Shown here one piece after another: positions 49,304 to 61,507 of a DNA stretch of 64,000 bases. Location of the stretch: assembly GCA_019096065.1 (NCBI GenBank), contig JAGUCH010000003.1, positions 9,424,001 through 9,488,000 on the forward strand. The letters run 5' to 3'. The notes under the pieces are model-generated. The model was given only the letters and a program-made list of their open reading frames with translations. It was not told where the DNA came from and searched no databases. Numbering within the stretch: the first letter of the stretch is position 1; each line of letters begins with the position of its first letter. This DNA comes from Paracyclopina nana. Lineage: Eukaryota > Arthropoda > Copepoda > Cyclopoida > Cyclopettidae. Made by a program: the position numbers and the translations under genes.

Positions 49304-51909
49304 ATGACAGGAAAAGCTCAAGTGCAAAATTTGCTGAGGGCAATCAGCTCAGCCACGTAATGATTACTTTTATAAAGTTGAAAATTAATTAACCGTATTT
49401 CTTAGGTGCCGTTGCCCGGCCCATTCTCAGGCCTTTTCTGGGCCCATTTTTGTGGGGCAAAAAGGCCAAAGTTTGCAAACGACCACAGCGCCATCTACCG
49501 ACTATGCGTTCGAGGCGAGTCAATTAGGTTTTAAAAACGTGATACATCCAACCTTTTTTTCAATTAGATGGCTTGTTCAAACATTCGTTATGGGCCTGGG
49601 GTGACGGCCGAGGTCGGCCTTGATTTGGCCAACATGAAGGCCAAACATGTGGGCGTGTACACTGACCCCAACCTCGCCAATTTGCCTCCCATGAAGGCCA
49701 CGCTGGACTCTTTGACCAAGGCCGGCATCAACTTCAAGGTTTTTGACCAGGTCCGCGTGGAGCCGACCGATGCCAGCTTCAAGATGGCGGCGGATTTCGC
49801 CAAAGCTCACCAATTCGACGCCTTTTTGGCCGTCGGCGGCGGCTCGGTGATTGACACCTGCAAAGCTGCCAACTTGTACTCATCCGATCCAGAGGCGGAT
49901 TTCTTGGACTACGTTGCGGTTCCCATTGGCAAGGGCAAGCCTGTCACTGTGCCATTGAAGCCTCTACTCGCAAGTAAGTCATATCCATTTGGAAAGCCTC
50001 TCATAATTGCAAAATGGAAAATTAGTAAAAAGTCAATATGGGACTCGAACTCTAGTCCTCTTGCCGCGAAGCCCTAGAGCTACAACATTTGAAATAAATT
50101 AGCGAATTCATTTAGCACGCTTGCAAAAATCATAATGACCACAGCCTTGGACAAATAGGCGACATTATTAGAATCAATGAAACTTGTTATTTTTATGTTA
50201 TAGTTCCGACTACGGCTGGCACGGGGAGCGAGACCACTGGAGTGGCCGTTTTCGACTATGAGCCGCTCAAGGCCAAAACGGGCATTGCCAGCCGAGCCTT
50301 GCGGCCTTTGCTGGGCCTCGTCGACCCCCTGCACACGCTATCCATGCCGGAACGAGTGGCGGCCTTCAGCGGGTATAAGCTATAATGAAAGCCTTTTTAC
50401 CCCCTGTATCTGCGGCCTCATTAATTTTCATTGCTGCTAGGTTTGATGTCCTCTGTCACGCCCTGGAGTCTTACACGGCCATCAATTACACGGAGAGGTC
50501 ACCAAGGCCGACTGACCCCATTTTGAGGCCGGCTTACCAGGGCTCCAACCCGATTTCCGATGTCTGGTCCAAGCACGCGCTGGGCATTCTCCAAAAGTAC
50601 TTCAAGCGAGCCGTCTTCAATCCTGACGACGTCGAAGCTCGCTCCCAGATGCACCTCGCCTCCACTTTTGCAGGTATCTTCAGCTGCGGAGCGTTGCGTA
50701 ATGTTGCGGTGTTTTACGGTGCGTTGCGGAGTTTTGTGGACAGTTGCAGAGTTTTGAGAAATTCGTAATATTCTGGTGAGTTGCGGAGTTTTGCGGAGCT
50801 TTGCGGAGTTTTGGGAGCGTTGCCGAGTTTTGTAGAGCTTTGCGGAGCTTAGCCGAATTTTGGTTTACCGTGCTATGTTATGCTGATACGGAGACTCTCG
50901 TCTTCTTGCGGAGCCATATTAATAGACCTGCAATCTGAAGAGTGGTTTTTTTTTGCAAGTGGCTTTGGAGCAATTCGGAGCGCAGCAGCGATGATGAGCA
51001 AAAAAGGCACAGTGATACTGAAGTGATGCGGAGTGTTGCGGGTTGCTGCGGAGCGATGCTCCTATTTGCGGAAAGATTTGTTTATTTACAAAGAACTGAC
51101 AATCTCGACATTATAAGAGCCTCTGCGATATTTCTTATTAAACGGTAACGCTGGTTAAATTATCAAAAATTAAAAGGCAGCACAAAAACATGTCTAAAAA
51201 TCCTTATAATCGTGATAAGGCTCTGTCGATGCCTTTGTCAGGTCACTTTCACAGAGAAAAACTTTGTACCATGCCACTACATTGCAGGCATTGGATTTGG
51301 CAATGCTGGTGTTCATCTCTGTCATGGCCTGTCTTACTCAATTGCTGGCCTGGCAAGGAATTATAACCCAGATGACTACAGCCAAGAACACGCCATCATA
51401 CCTCATGGCTTGTCGGTTGTCATCACCGCCCCTGCGGTGTTCAACTTCACAGGTTGCTCCTAATAACTGTATTATGGTAGTGCAATGAAAAAACATGGTG
51501 TATTTGTAGGGCCCATGTGCCCTGAAAGGCATATTGAGGGGGCTCAAATCCTGGGTGCCCAAGTGAGCAATCCGCGCAGGGAAGATGCGGGCAAAATCAC
51601 AGCTGATATTGTGCGCAAATACATGGATGACGTAATTGAATACAGTTTCCGTAATGGATACACTTCATTTCACAATACATTTTTCAGATGAAAATCCCCA
51701 ACGGCCTCGAGGCCTTGGCCTATACAAAGGCGGACATTCCTGCCTTAGTCAAGGGCGCAATTCCTCAGGTGATTTGGCAGACTTTTTCCTGGTATAATCA
51801 ATTAATAATTCCCCTTCTTCTTCAGGAGAGGGTGAACAAATTGGCACCAAGGCCTCAAACTGAGGAGGACTTGACGAGCCTCTACGAAAATTCTCTTACA
51901 GTCTACTAA
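49304..51909 (+). CDS. ADHFE1: Hydroxyacid-oxoacid transhydrogenase, mitochondrial
   Basis: Iron-dependent alcohol-dehydrogenase-family enzyme. It oxidises 4-hydroxybutyrate to succinic semialdehyde while reducing 2-oxoglutarate to 2-hydroxyglutarate in mitochondria. Nine exons: 49304-49356, 49406-49514, 49568-49973, 50204-50372, 50441-50673, 51288-51452, 51510-51631, 51688-51768, 51826-51909; 473 residues, close to the human protein. The first 55 or so residues are Arg/Ser/Thr-rich and fit a mitochondrial presequence. Cofactor signatures: VGGGSVIDT and [11 protein letters not shown]. Iron ligands by family homology: [28 protein letters not shown]. All are intact, so the enzyme should be active. 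Intron 2 (49,515-49,567) begins GC rather than GT. Intron 5 holds a minisatellite. Poly(A) signal at 51,953. Confidence 0.96.
50036..50090 (-). repeat. tRNA-like A box/B box fragment in ADHFE1 intron 3
   Basis: On the minus strand TAGCTCTAGGG (A-box-like, 50,082-50,072) is followed about 20 bases later by AGTTCGAGTCCC (B-box/T-loop-like, 50,051-50,040). The gap is too short for a normal tRNA cloverleaf. It is probably a tRNA pseudogene or the head of a tRNA-derived SINE; coincidence cannot be excluded. Confidence 0.3.
50680..51065. repeat. Degenerate GTTGCGGAGTTTT minisatellite in ADHFE1 intron 5
   Basis: Starting a few bases inside the intron, units of about 11-13 bases based on TTGCGGAG(T/C)TTT repeat with many changes (GTTGCGGAGTTTTGCGGAGC, TTGCCGAGTTTTGTAGAGC), fading towards 51,060. 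This accounts for ADHFE1's longest intron (614 bases). Confidence 0.7.
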
Positions 51910-51921
51910 AGTTTTAATCTT

Positions 51922-51958
51922 GCCTAATTGACGCCTCTTAATTAGGCGAACTAATAAA
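51922..51958 (+). terminator. ADHFE1 3' UTR: small inverted repeat and poly(A) signal
   Basis: GCCTAATT (51,922-51,929) pairs with AATTAGGC (51,940-51,947), forming an 8-bp stem a few bases before AATAAA at 51,953-51,958. The stop codon is at 51,907-51,909, so the 3' UTR is very short. Confidence 0.55.
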
Positions 51959-51959
51959 T

Positions 51960-52910
51960 AGCTTACCTTTTTTGGTATTTTCTCCTGCCATATTTTATCA
52001 TTTAGTTGCCTGTGCCTCCTATTATTATTAGATCTACAGTTTTCCCCAATTAAGAAAAGACTTCATAAATTAGGATTTGCATGCAAAATGGCAGTCAAAT
52101 TGGAGCTTTGCTATCACTTGATGCCTAATCTGCCATGCTTTCACATGGGCTCACATAAACGTGTAAAGTGCAGCTCGAAGAAGGAGGATGCCATGAGAAA
52201 GCAACCAGATCAAGCTGAAGCCAGAAAAACTGGGGAAACCAGCTCACCTTTCCCGAGCTGAGGCAGAAATCAATCTTGGCTGAAACAAGTTAACAACTGC
52301 GGCATTTTAGAAAGCTCTTCTTTGATTAAATGTACACTTTTGAAAAAACCTAATTATAATAGATGAACCTCACTTTCGAGAGGGAAAGCATTAGCGCAAA
52401 ATGTCACCTTATTACAGCAAAAGTTTCCCAAGAATGAGTAAGCATGCTGTATTATGCAGTAGGATACTTCCACTATCACACAACTTTGGATTGTTGCCGC
52501 TCATTTTCTATAATGGTGCCAAGTCAAAATATGCTTTGTTTGGCTTGAGCTTAGCCAAATTACGCATAGTTAAAGCTGCCCTCAGCTACTTCTGCCTTTT
52601 ACCTCATCAGCGGTGAAAGCACAGTATTCTGATCTCGTATCATTGCAGGTACGCTTGTGGTCCATTTTCCCACACAGTGGTGACAGCAAGGCATGACAAT
52701 TTGATTTAGGAATTGTAAATAATAAGTGTCACTAATAGCTACAACAGTGCTTTCTAAAACACAACTAGGGCTTTCTTTACAAAATTTCATCTGTTAATTG
52801 CCTTACTTCAAATTTTGCAGTGTTTTAGTTTTTAACAAATTTGGAAGCTTTTTCTAAAGAGGACATTTTTGGTGGATGCCACGAAATGGTTGGCGTACTG
52901 CACTGCAGTG
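51960..52910. other. Intergenic, nothing recognised
   Basis: AT-rich sequence between the end of ADHFE1 and the possible RIM promoter. No coding exon, RNA gene or repeat element was identified. Confidence 0.4.
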
Positions 52911-52916
52911 CATGCA

Positions 52917-53214
52917 TATATAAGGGAGCTTGTGGCTGTGGCAAAAATAAGCAAAGTAGAAAGCCCCTTTTCAGTCTATGCCTAAATGTGGAGGCGGGAG
53001 CTTTCGCTTCGTAGTCGTCGTCGTTTGGAAGAAGAGAGCACATCGCGAGCCCACCAAAGCAAAGCAAAGCTACCGTCGAAGTAGTGTGGTCTCGTGTAGC
53101 ATAGCTGAAAGACCACCACGATTATTGTGAAGTGAAAGCAGCAGCGACCCAAAAGTCACAAAATAATTGTTGTTCTCCTCTACAAAATACTATGTGAAAA
53201 ATACTTTTGCAAAG
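52917..53214 (+). promoter_or_regulatory. Possible TATA promoter and leader exon of RIM
   Basis: TATATAAGG at 52,917-52,925 is followed by a GC-richer patch (about 52,980-53,100; GTCGTCGTCG, GCAAAGCAAAGC) and a donor-like CAAAG|GTAAAG at about 53,214. TTTTCAGTC, an arthropod-type initiator, lies at 52,969-52,976, about 50 bases from the TATA and so further than usual. An acceptor-like ACATTTCAG lies just before the RIM coding start (about 54,554). Together these suggest a spliced 5' UTR. Confidence 0.35.
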
Positions 53215-53219
53215 GTAAA

Positions 53220-54550
53220 GCTTGCTTATTTGCTAATCAAAGTTATTAGAAAGCCCAAGGCAATTGTTCTTATCAGGAAATTGAACTTTTGTTTTATGGC
53301 ACCCGTTTTAATGCATTTCCCCCAAATTGCATTGCCTTTGTCACTTTTGGAGTTTCCATGAAGTAGCGTCAAGGGGCGTGGCCTCGCCCATTTTTGCACA
53401 TTCTCTTCTATGAGCTCACCAACTATTGCAAAGAGCTCACTTTTGTGCAGTGTTTTTTTTGCAAAATGACTGGATTATAACTGGTTCATCAGTAATAGCT
53501 AATGCATAAATGTTTCCCTTCCAAATTGAAGGAAAAATGTGCTATTAATTACGGCTTAAATGCAAAAAAGTGCAATGATTAAATTATGAAAAGCAACATG
53601 ACCAAAGAAGCTGAGTCGAAAGCTTTTGTTGACAATTTTTTCACTTTTCACAATGGGCGATTTTGCCGTTTTTTGGCGCATACTGAAAAAAAGACAATAC
53701 CCTGGAAAATTAGCACTTATCTTTTAATCTGGGAAAGCCCTATTTTTGGCATACTTTGCACACATGCAGTTCATGCGTGCAAATAGGCAAAAGAGTCCAC
53801 TGTGGCCTCAGGTACATCACGCAACCTTAATTGTTTTGAGGCTCAGCTATTATGGAACACTGCACTGAATATGATAAGCATTTTTGTGAAAGCAGATGCT
53901 TTCCTTTGTAACCTGGCTTGGTTTTTGCGCGCTAAGGCTCAAAAACGGGTCATTTTTTCCCGCCGATGCCAATACAGAAAAGAAACAAGGGCAAGGCCAA
54001 CCTTGACGTCAGATTTGGCACGCGATAATAAAAATATTTCTTGAGGAGAAAACGCCTCAAAAGAGGGAGCTCTTAGGAAAATTAAATTTTTTCCATACCA
54101 AGGAAAAATTGTGAGATGATCCATGAATATTTTGCAGGTCTTTGCTCAAATGCAAGAGGAATTGCTCTAGTGATAATAAGTAACAACAATTCCGAAAAAC
54201 ATCCATGTTTGCCTTGCTCTACATACATGAGATCCACAGCTACTACGTATTTGACATATCAATGAAGAAATGAGCTCAAAAAATGCACAGGAAAGTCATT
54301 TGTTTACCCTTGGGAGGACTCGCACTCACTTGTCAATTGACCAATTCTGACAGCCAACAACTTTCTCTCCCACAAACCAACTTTTCAATTTATTCTGAAA
54401 GGATGACAAATTGGATAAGACCAACTTTTCTTCAACGAGAAAAAAGTAGGCTTTTGCGGGGAGAGCGCTCTTCGTGCCCGCCCCCCACAACTACTACAAT
54501 TTTGAGCAATTTTGAGTGAGTGTTCTCCTGGTCGGAAAACAAATGACATT
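53220..54550. other. Probable RIM 5' intron or flank, nothing else recognised
   Basis: No supported exon or repeat. It lies between the possible leader exon and the first coding exon. Confidence 0.35.
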
Positions 54551-54583
54551 TCAGATGAACAGGCACAATGACAACATTCAGAC

Positions 54584-57500
54584 ATGTTAATGCAACAGCA
54601 ACCTGTATCAACCAGTCAGGCGGCGGGGAGCAGGATGGCCACAAATGGTTCAAACGCCTCCATGAACCGGTTGGCCACCTCCACAGCGAACATGGTGGAG
54701 GCAACTAATACGTCGCTGGGGAGTGGGGACCCGCAAACCCCTCGCATTATGACCTCATCACCGGGCATCAATTACAACAATATGGCGGCGATGAGCGGGC
54801 AACTTCCGGCTGTTTCCCGCGCAGCCACCCTAAGTGCCTTAGGCAGCAGCATTGGCAGTTCTGGTGGGGGCATGTCCGATTCTGGGTTTGCAGCCTCAAC
54901 CAGTTCGGGCTTTGGGCCGGGCAGCTCCACCACAGGCTCGACAACCGGTGTCGCCCCAAATAAGCCCGACTTGTCCCATTTGACCCCCGAAGAGAGGGCC
55001 ATCATTGAAAATGTGATTCACAGGCAGCAAAATGAGGAGAGCATGGAGTACCAGTTTCTCAGGTAGGCCAACTTTTTTGTTTGTCTAATTTTTTTTGGTT
55101 TCGTTTCTCGAAATTGCACATTTGCCTGAGTCGCAGTTGGATAAAGGTTCAATTTAGGGGGGAAAAGACCTGCCAGCAAACCATGATGCATATTTAAATA
55201 GGTTTTGGCCAGAAGTTTGGTTTCTTTTTTCTTGCCATTAATCTTTGATTAGTCGTACCGCTCCCATCCTTCCGTTGGGTGGACGCCTCTGCGCGTCACT
55301 CAATTAAACCGTCAGCTAACCAAATAAGTTTTCTGCAAATGTTGGAGGAGAAGAGACTGAGACTGAGTCATCATAAACTTTTTCGGGCTAAATTAAGCTG
55401 CCTTTTGATGGTGAAGAATAGTGCTAATAAAATGTTTGTTTAGCCATTATGTGTGAGGAGGAGAGCTGAGAGCTCTTTCCCGACCAGCCCAAAAATGGGA
55501 TGATGCATCAGAGAAGTAACTCTAGGTGATTCCGCGTCTGGTGGGGAATGTCTTCCCCAATTATGGCGTAGCTTATCCGAGACTTTTATCGTGTGTAATA
55601 GGATATGCTTAGTGTAATACCACCACCAAAATGCAGCCTCGTTTCTTTACTACACATTTCATTTTGCTAAAAATGGCAATTTTGAGGTTACATCAAAAGT
55701 TGTGACGTCATCAAGGAAGCCACATTTCCTCGTTTTCTGCCCTAAAAAAGATAAAAGAAGCAGCAACTTGTGAAAGCCCGAGAAGAGTCCATAAATCTGC
55801 ATTGTGGAATAGAAGTGTGCAATATTTTTGCACACATGGTGGATTTTAGAAAAGCTGAAATCTTATCAGTACATTTTAGCAAGAATAAAATATAATTTCC
55901 CAGCGGCCTCGTTTTAGCAAAGTTTGCTTGCTATGCTCAAAACTTTTACCATATGTTTCACCTTACTTCTGGGTCATTTTTGGCCAACTTTTCCATGTTC
56001 ACAACACGGCTGCTTTTTCTAATGAAAATTCCGTGAAATGGCTGCATAATGGAATTCGGTGGATATTTAGGAATTGTCGAATTTGCAATGTTGAGTGCAT
56101 CATAAAAATGGTGCAAAATGCATGCAAATGTATTATTCAAGCCCTGAAACAACATTGGACATTCTTCCGCAAAGTTCGTAGAATTGGTGATTCGATATTA
56201 GCACAGTGGATTATCTTATTCCGACTAAGACATTTAGCTAAAAAACTGGCTAAATTATGGTAAGAATTCAAAATAGGTTTTTAAAAAAAATCCGCATGAG
56301 CTAAAGTTCCAAAAATATGTAAGCCATAAATGGTTGCATTTTTATTGCTCAGCCAGGTGTCGTAAAAAAGTAGGACGAACACATTATTTCCAATCCAAAC
56401 AATGCCACAGTGGACTATTCAAGTCTCGCATCAACATTTTGATTTTTTTGGTGCAGCCAAATCAGTTAGCAATTTGGAAAAAAGTACATTTTTTTGATTA
56501 CGCCATAAGAATACCATGATTGCGGAAAGAAAGATAAAATTGCGAAAATGTGCATAGTTTGTTCTTCGAGTTGAGAATTCCAATGCGGAATTTCCTTCTC
56601 TTCATCATCATCATTTTGCATTTTGGCAGCTGAAGCAGGAAAAATCTGAGCATAATTCAGCACAGGCGCTGGCTTTCTTAAAAATATGTACGTATACCAG
56701 CCAATGCTATGTGTAACTTGATGATGTTGTGGCGGGAAAAAAAAAACCTTGGCTTATTTGCTCGATATAGCCTTGCAAAGTTTGCAGACCAACAATACAG
56801 AATTATTGGCTGTGTTGCAGATATAATGGAGTTATGTTGGTATAAAAAAGGGTTTTCAGGCATTTTGGGCGAAAATCAGCTGTCTTCATCTGGAATCAAA
56901 ATGGCGGGGATTTTTGAAAAGCTGAAGCATTACTAAAATTGGGGCCTGCCAAATATTGGCTCTCATTGTGTGACCATTTCACTGCGGAGCAGATTTGCGA
57001 GACGGCAAAAAATGCCGACAATTGTGTCCCAAAGGGCTTTAGAAAGCCCAATTTACCAGAAATCGCAACAAAAGCTCTGCTTGTTAAGCTAAGCCTACTT
57101 CTTCTCTACTGCTGTTCACAAATCAAAAAATACCAAAAATGACAGATGAAATAAAAAAAAAACTTGCGGCTAAATTGAGGTTATTCTGACGCGCATATTG
57201 AACAAATCTGAAAATAACACAAAAAGAGTTAGCAATTTTCACTTAAAATAGCTAACAGTTTGATTTTTAATAAAACCGATTGCGGCCAAAATAATCCACT
57301 GTGGCCACTTGAATGTGGTATAGCATATTGGAAACTTGAAATGTAAGGAATGTGGCCTTTGCAGCAGATATGGGTCACAAGAGGTTTGAAGCCAGAATAT
57401 GGGAGAGCCAGGGAGCAACTTTTTTTGCAGCTTGTGTACAACCTTTTGGGCCAGTGTGCAGAGAGAATCCAGATCTGAGCTGTGACGTCAATGGGTAGTA

Positions 57501-60500
57501 GTAGCTTCTCTCTACTTTGCAGCAACAGCCACAATATTGCTGCTGGTTTTAACTAAGAGACCTTGGTAAATATTATGAAAGAAGACTCTTTCAAGCCTTT
57601 TTTTCTTCAGCCTACAAAATGACGAATTTTCATGCACTCAAAAAAGGGTCTAGACGATTGTTTTCATTTTTCATGCTCTTCAACTACTTCAAGGACACAG
57701 CGGATTTTTTGTGCACTGTTGCACAATTTCAGCTACATTTTTATTATGGCCAAGTCGTACCTAAGAAAGTGGCAGCCTTGTTGATTTGCTATGTTAAGGT
57801 GCCAAAGTAAACAAACATGCTGGTGCTTATTGCTAGCTCAAATACCTCTGAGCCATATTTACTTATAGCTGCCATAGCATCGCAAAGTCGATTGCTTTCT
57901 CTTTTGTCATTGCCAGAGCCTTGACCTCACTTTACATCAATAATTTGTAAAAAGACATGTATTACTGCAGCAAAAGGTTAATATTCGTCAAAATGGATTG
58001 TGATAGATGACATCTGGATTAATTGCCACGACATATTTCAATTAAGCCTTATACTACCACGTATTATACTTATCCATGCTGGCATTGAAAAAAGAGGAAT
58101 ATTAAAAAGCATGCCACAGAGGATCATTCGTCGTATTAGTATATAGATTGAGCATTTATTCTGAATTTTGTATAAGCCTAGGGGAACAAATGCACTGAAT
58201 AGCATTTTAGTTAGCCGTATTAAGATCTTTACTTGGATACAGTTGAAAGTATCGCATTACATATGAGCAGAGTCACAATATTGATTTTGGGAGCTCAAAT
58301 ACTCGCGCGTTGGCCTACATAATACAAAATGTAACACACATTTCCTCTGCAAGAAAAATACTTCTTCTTTAGGTAATTTCTGTGAGCTGCTGACTTTCCA
58401 TTAATTTACTACTAAGACAAACTATGCACTAAATAACCTGCTTTGCTGCTAGTAAGCAGAAGTTTGGCATTTTGGGCTTTCTTGAAGTGGTGATTATTAC
58501 ATGAGCCTTCAGAGCCAATTATTTAGGGTCACTTGCCCATAAACATGGACAAATTAAGGCCAAGGCCACAAAATGTTGTAGCATTGAGTCCAAATGTTGT
58601 ATTTTTCCTTAAAAGGCTTTTTGCTTTGATATAATGGCATGAGGTATTGATGGAAAATCTCCATCTATCTGCAACCTGAAGATTAATGAAAGTTTCCATA
58701 AAAAGGCCCATTTTGCCTAACAATGCAAGGCCAAACTAGGGCCCAAAAATATCATTTCTGCTTGTACTGAAAGGCAACAACATCTTGACAAACTAATAGA
58801 AAGTGCAATTATTAATACCAACCTTGTGGAAATGGCATGTGCTTATCTGGTAGAAATTAAGCCATAAATCACGCTCAGCAAACATTATGACAAGCTTTCT
58901 TCAGTCATAAAAGTGTATAAGTAGTATTTTCTGGTAGCCCTGCTTTCTTGAAGGCCTTACCCCAAAAGAGAAGAGTTGGAGGAGAGCGCTCTCTTTTGCA
59001 GTAATGGCTTGTCTCAGCTCTACTGTTTTCTTGATATTTGTTGCTCATAACGGAAATGACTCTAATGGTCTTTCTCGCCACTTATGTACAAAAATTAGGC
59101 CTAGGAAAGCAAGGCTTTCACCACCACGCCACAAAAGCATAGCACCACAAAACACCATTATCATTGGATGCAATATATATTACAACGTTCTTGGTGGCAC
59201 AAAAAGCTCGTCTAAATGAGTTCATTTGAAAAAAGTGTGCTGTGATTGTATTTGGCTTTACTTTTTCCCTTGGGAGAATGCTGGCATGAATCACTAAGGC
59301 CTAGACCACTCAATTATGCGTCAAGTCCTCGTACAAAGGCCAGCAGTCTCGGAAAAAGAAGGAGCCTTTTTATTCCGGATTCCAAGCCTTATTATTAGAT
59401 CAAAGTCCTCTCAGGATGCTGCAGCTGCTGTGGTCAGAGAATGGAGCAAGAATAGATGCTGCTGCGAGTGAACGGAAAAAATTGTATTGAATACAGATAT
59501 ACGTGTATATAAGCTCTGAACGCGTATCGATTACGGATAACACTGCTGCAGTACATTACACAAAAATTGGGGTGCTCAAAAACCTCTTTTCCTAATTGCT
59601 CAAGGTGCATTTTGGCCCCCTCAAAAAAGAGAGTTTTCTTAGAAAATGTCAGCGTACTATAATAAAATCTTTTGGAGAAAAAAATTGAACTTTTTTTTAA
59701 AAAAATGTAATGAGTTAATATCCCGTTCATGTGCAAAGTTGCTTTCCGGAAAGTAAAAAATTGTCACAAGTCAACGGAGTTTTGCTATCAAACCTCTAAA
59801 GAAGGGCTTCTCAACTAGTTGAACCAGGAATCGAGTTAACAAATTTAGGGCAATATTTCGATAGACATTGATTATTTCACCTGTTTCTTACATGTAATAA
59901 CTCTGCAATTTTTGAGTTGGTTCATGTGGATTTGTGAGAAACATATTGATTCAAAAGTAACCAGTTTGGCTTTGAAATTGAAATTAATTTTGAGTGTTTA
60001 CTTTTCGTTAATCTTAAAATTGACCCGTTTTTTTCCTAAGTATAGGAAAGGGGAACCGATGTTTTCGGACGTCAGTTCAGCTGTAGTGACGTCAGGACGC
60101 GCGAGCGTAGTTGACCCGTGCCTTTTTGGTGTTACAAGACATGTACTTTAATATCAGGCCAAAAGTAGCCAAATTCATCAAACAATACTGCCACTTTTAT
60201 TGTGCAAATCAATTCCGGAAGCACTTTTAAATGTGGCTTTGGCTTACCCGAAAGCCAGCCTTAAAGCCAGCCTTAAATTTCACTAAAAATTGGAATTTCA
60301 GACAATGTAAGGCTCAAAATATGGTCAAATCATAATAAAGTGTATCCATCTAATGCCTCAAAACAAGTGGAGCATGCTTAAATCCTACCTTGCCAAATAT
60401 AATCATGAGAAAAATTAGCTTAATACTGACGTACGTCCCAACTTAGGCAGCAGAAAGACGTCCAAAAACTTACAAAATTAGTCGCTAGGCTAGATATGGG

Positions 60501-60978
60501 GTCTGTTTACTGTTTCCTATTAGCATTAGCAGAAGTTTACTTTTGTGTTTGTCATAAGACAATTTTTCTCCTTTCCATTAGACGTTCGACGTGCATTATC
60601 GTAAATAATTTGGGGGCACATGAACAGGATATAAGAAACTCTGCTGTTTTTTTGTTAAGTTTTGCTGTTTCGCATCGAGTTTTGATTTTTGTGATAAAAA
60701 CCTCAAAGAGTGATTCGGAACATTTTGAAAATTATCACCCAACCTGACGTTTTTGTTTACGTTTTGCCCGCAGGGAGAAGCAGCATGAGGTGATGAAATT
60801 GGAGGAGCACATCAAGGCCAAGGCCGACGAGCAGCGAAAGGCCGGTCAGGAGCTGGAGTCCACGTGTCAAATCTGCTTGAAGACCAAGTTCGCGGACGGC
60901 ATCGGCCACATTTGCAACTACTGCAATGTCAGATGCTGTGCAAGATGTGGCGGAAAGGTCGCGCTCAGATCCAGCAAG
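54584..60978 (+). CDS. Rim: RIM (Rab3-interacting molecule), N-terminal exons only
   Basis: Presynaptic active-zone scaffold that binds Rab3 and Munc13. Coding exons: 54584-55062 and 60774-60978, joined in phase 2 (AG|G, Arg). ATG 54,584 is chosen because an in-frame TGA precedes it at 54,569. Residues 1-125 are low-complexity Ser/Thr/Gly. PDLSHLTPEERAIIENVIHR (about 127-146) is the conserved RIM Rab3-binding helix, followed by a charged helix (EVMKLEEHIKAKADEQ) and the zinc finger CQICLKTKFADGIGHICNYC, then CCARCGGKVALRSSK. Exon 2 ends in phase 0 at AAG|GTAAAA. The last zinc ligands and the PDZ and C2 domains must lie beyond the window. The intron between the exons is 5.7 kb; the next intron contains the inverted satellite. 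Confidence 0.92.
55063..60773 (+). other. RIM intron between coding exons, nothing else supported
   Basis: 5.7 kb bounded by CTCAG|GTAGGC and TTTTGCCCGCAG|G. AT-rich. No nested gene or clear repeat was recognised. A short local duplication (AAAGCCAGCCTT twice, about 60,250) and TTGTTTACGTTTTG just before the acceptor are the only visible motifs. Confidence 0.5.
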
Positions 60979-61139
60979 GTAAAACTTTCAAGGCCGTGAA
61001 ATCAGCATTCAATATTAGCCTTTCCTTCTTGTTAATCTCTAATGTTCTATAAGAGGAGCACTCCAAAAAAATTTGAGCTGCTAGCCATTTTTAATTAGCC
61101 AAAATTACGCAATCCGGACAAAATACGGTTTCTTTAACG

Positions 61140-61215
61140 GTGTGTCTAAATACTGCACCAAGCTGCAATGGACTGCATCAACCAGCACTGGACTGTACCA
61201 CACTGCACCAGGCTT
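61140..61215. repeat. Short CTGCACCA-type repeats next to the satellite
   Basis: ACTGCACCAAGCTGCAATGG, ACTGCATCAACCAGCACTGG, ACTGTACCACACTGCACCAG follow one another with a period near 10-11 bases. CACACTGCACCAG also occurs inside each satellite unit, suggesting a common origin. Confidence 0.5.
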
Positions 61216-61507
61216 GAAAAAGCTAAAAACGTCATAAAGGGGGTGTAACTTTCGCGCAACAATTTTACAAAATTGAGAAGTTACTTTTTTCCACTAATAT
61301 GTGCCCAATTTTTTGTTGTTCGGTGCAATACTGGCCACTAGTTTTTTCCAGCCTTGCCAATAACCATTCCTCGATTTTTGGTATAAGTCAAATTTCATAT
61401 TTTTCGTAGCGCGTTAACTATGTAGCGAAGCAGTGTGATGTCACTCAGTTCAGGCAGTTGCCTCAGCTGCATGCCTCGATGCGCGCCAAAGAGTGAGCTG
61501 AATTTCC

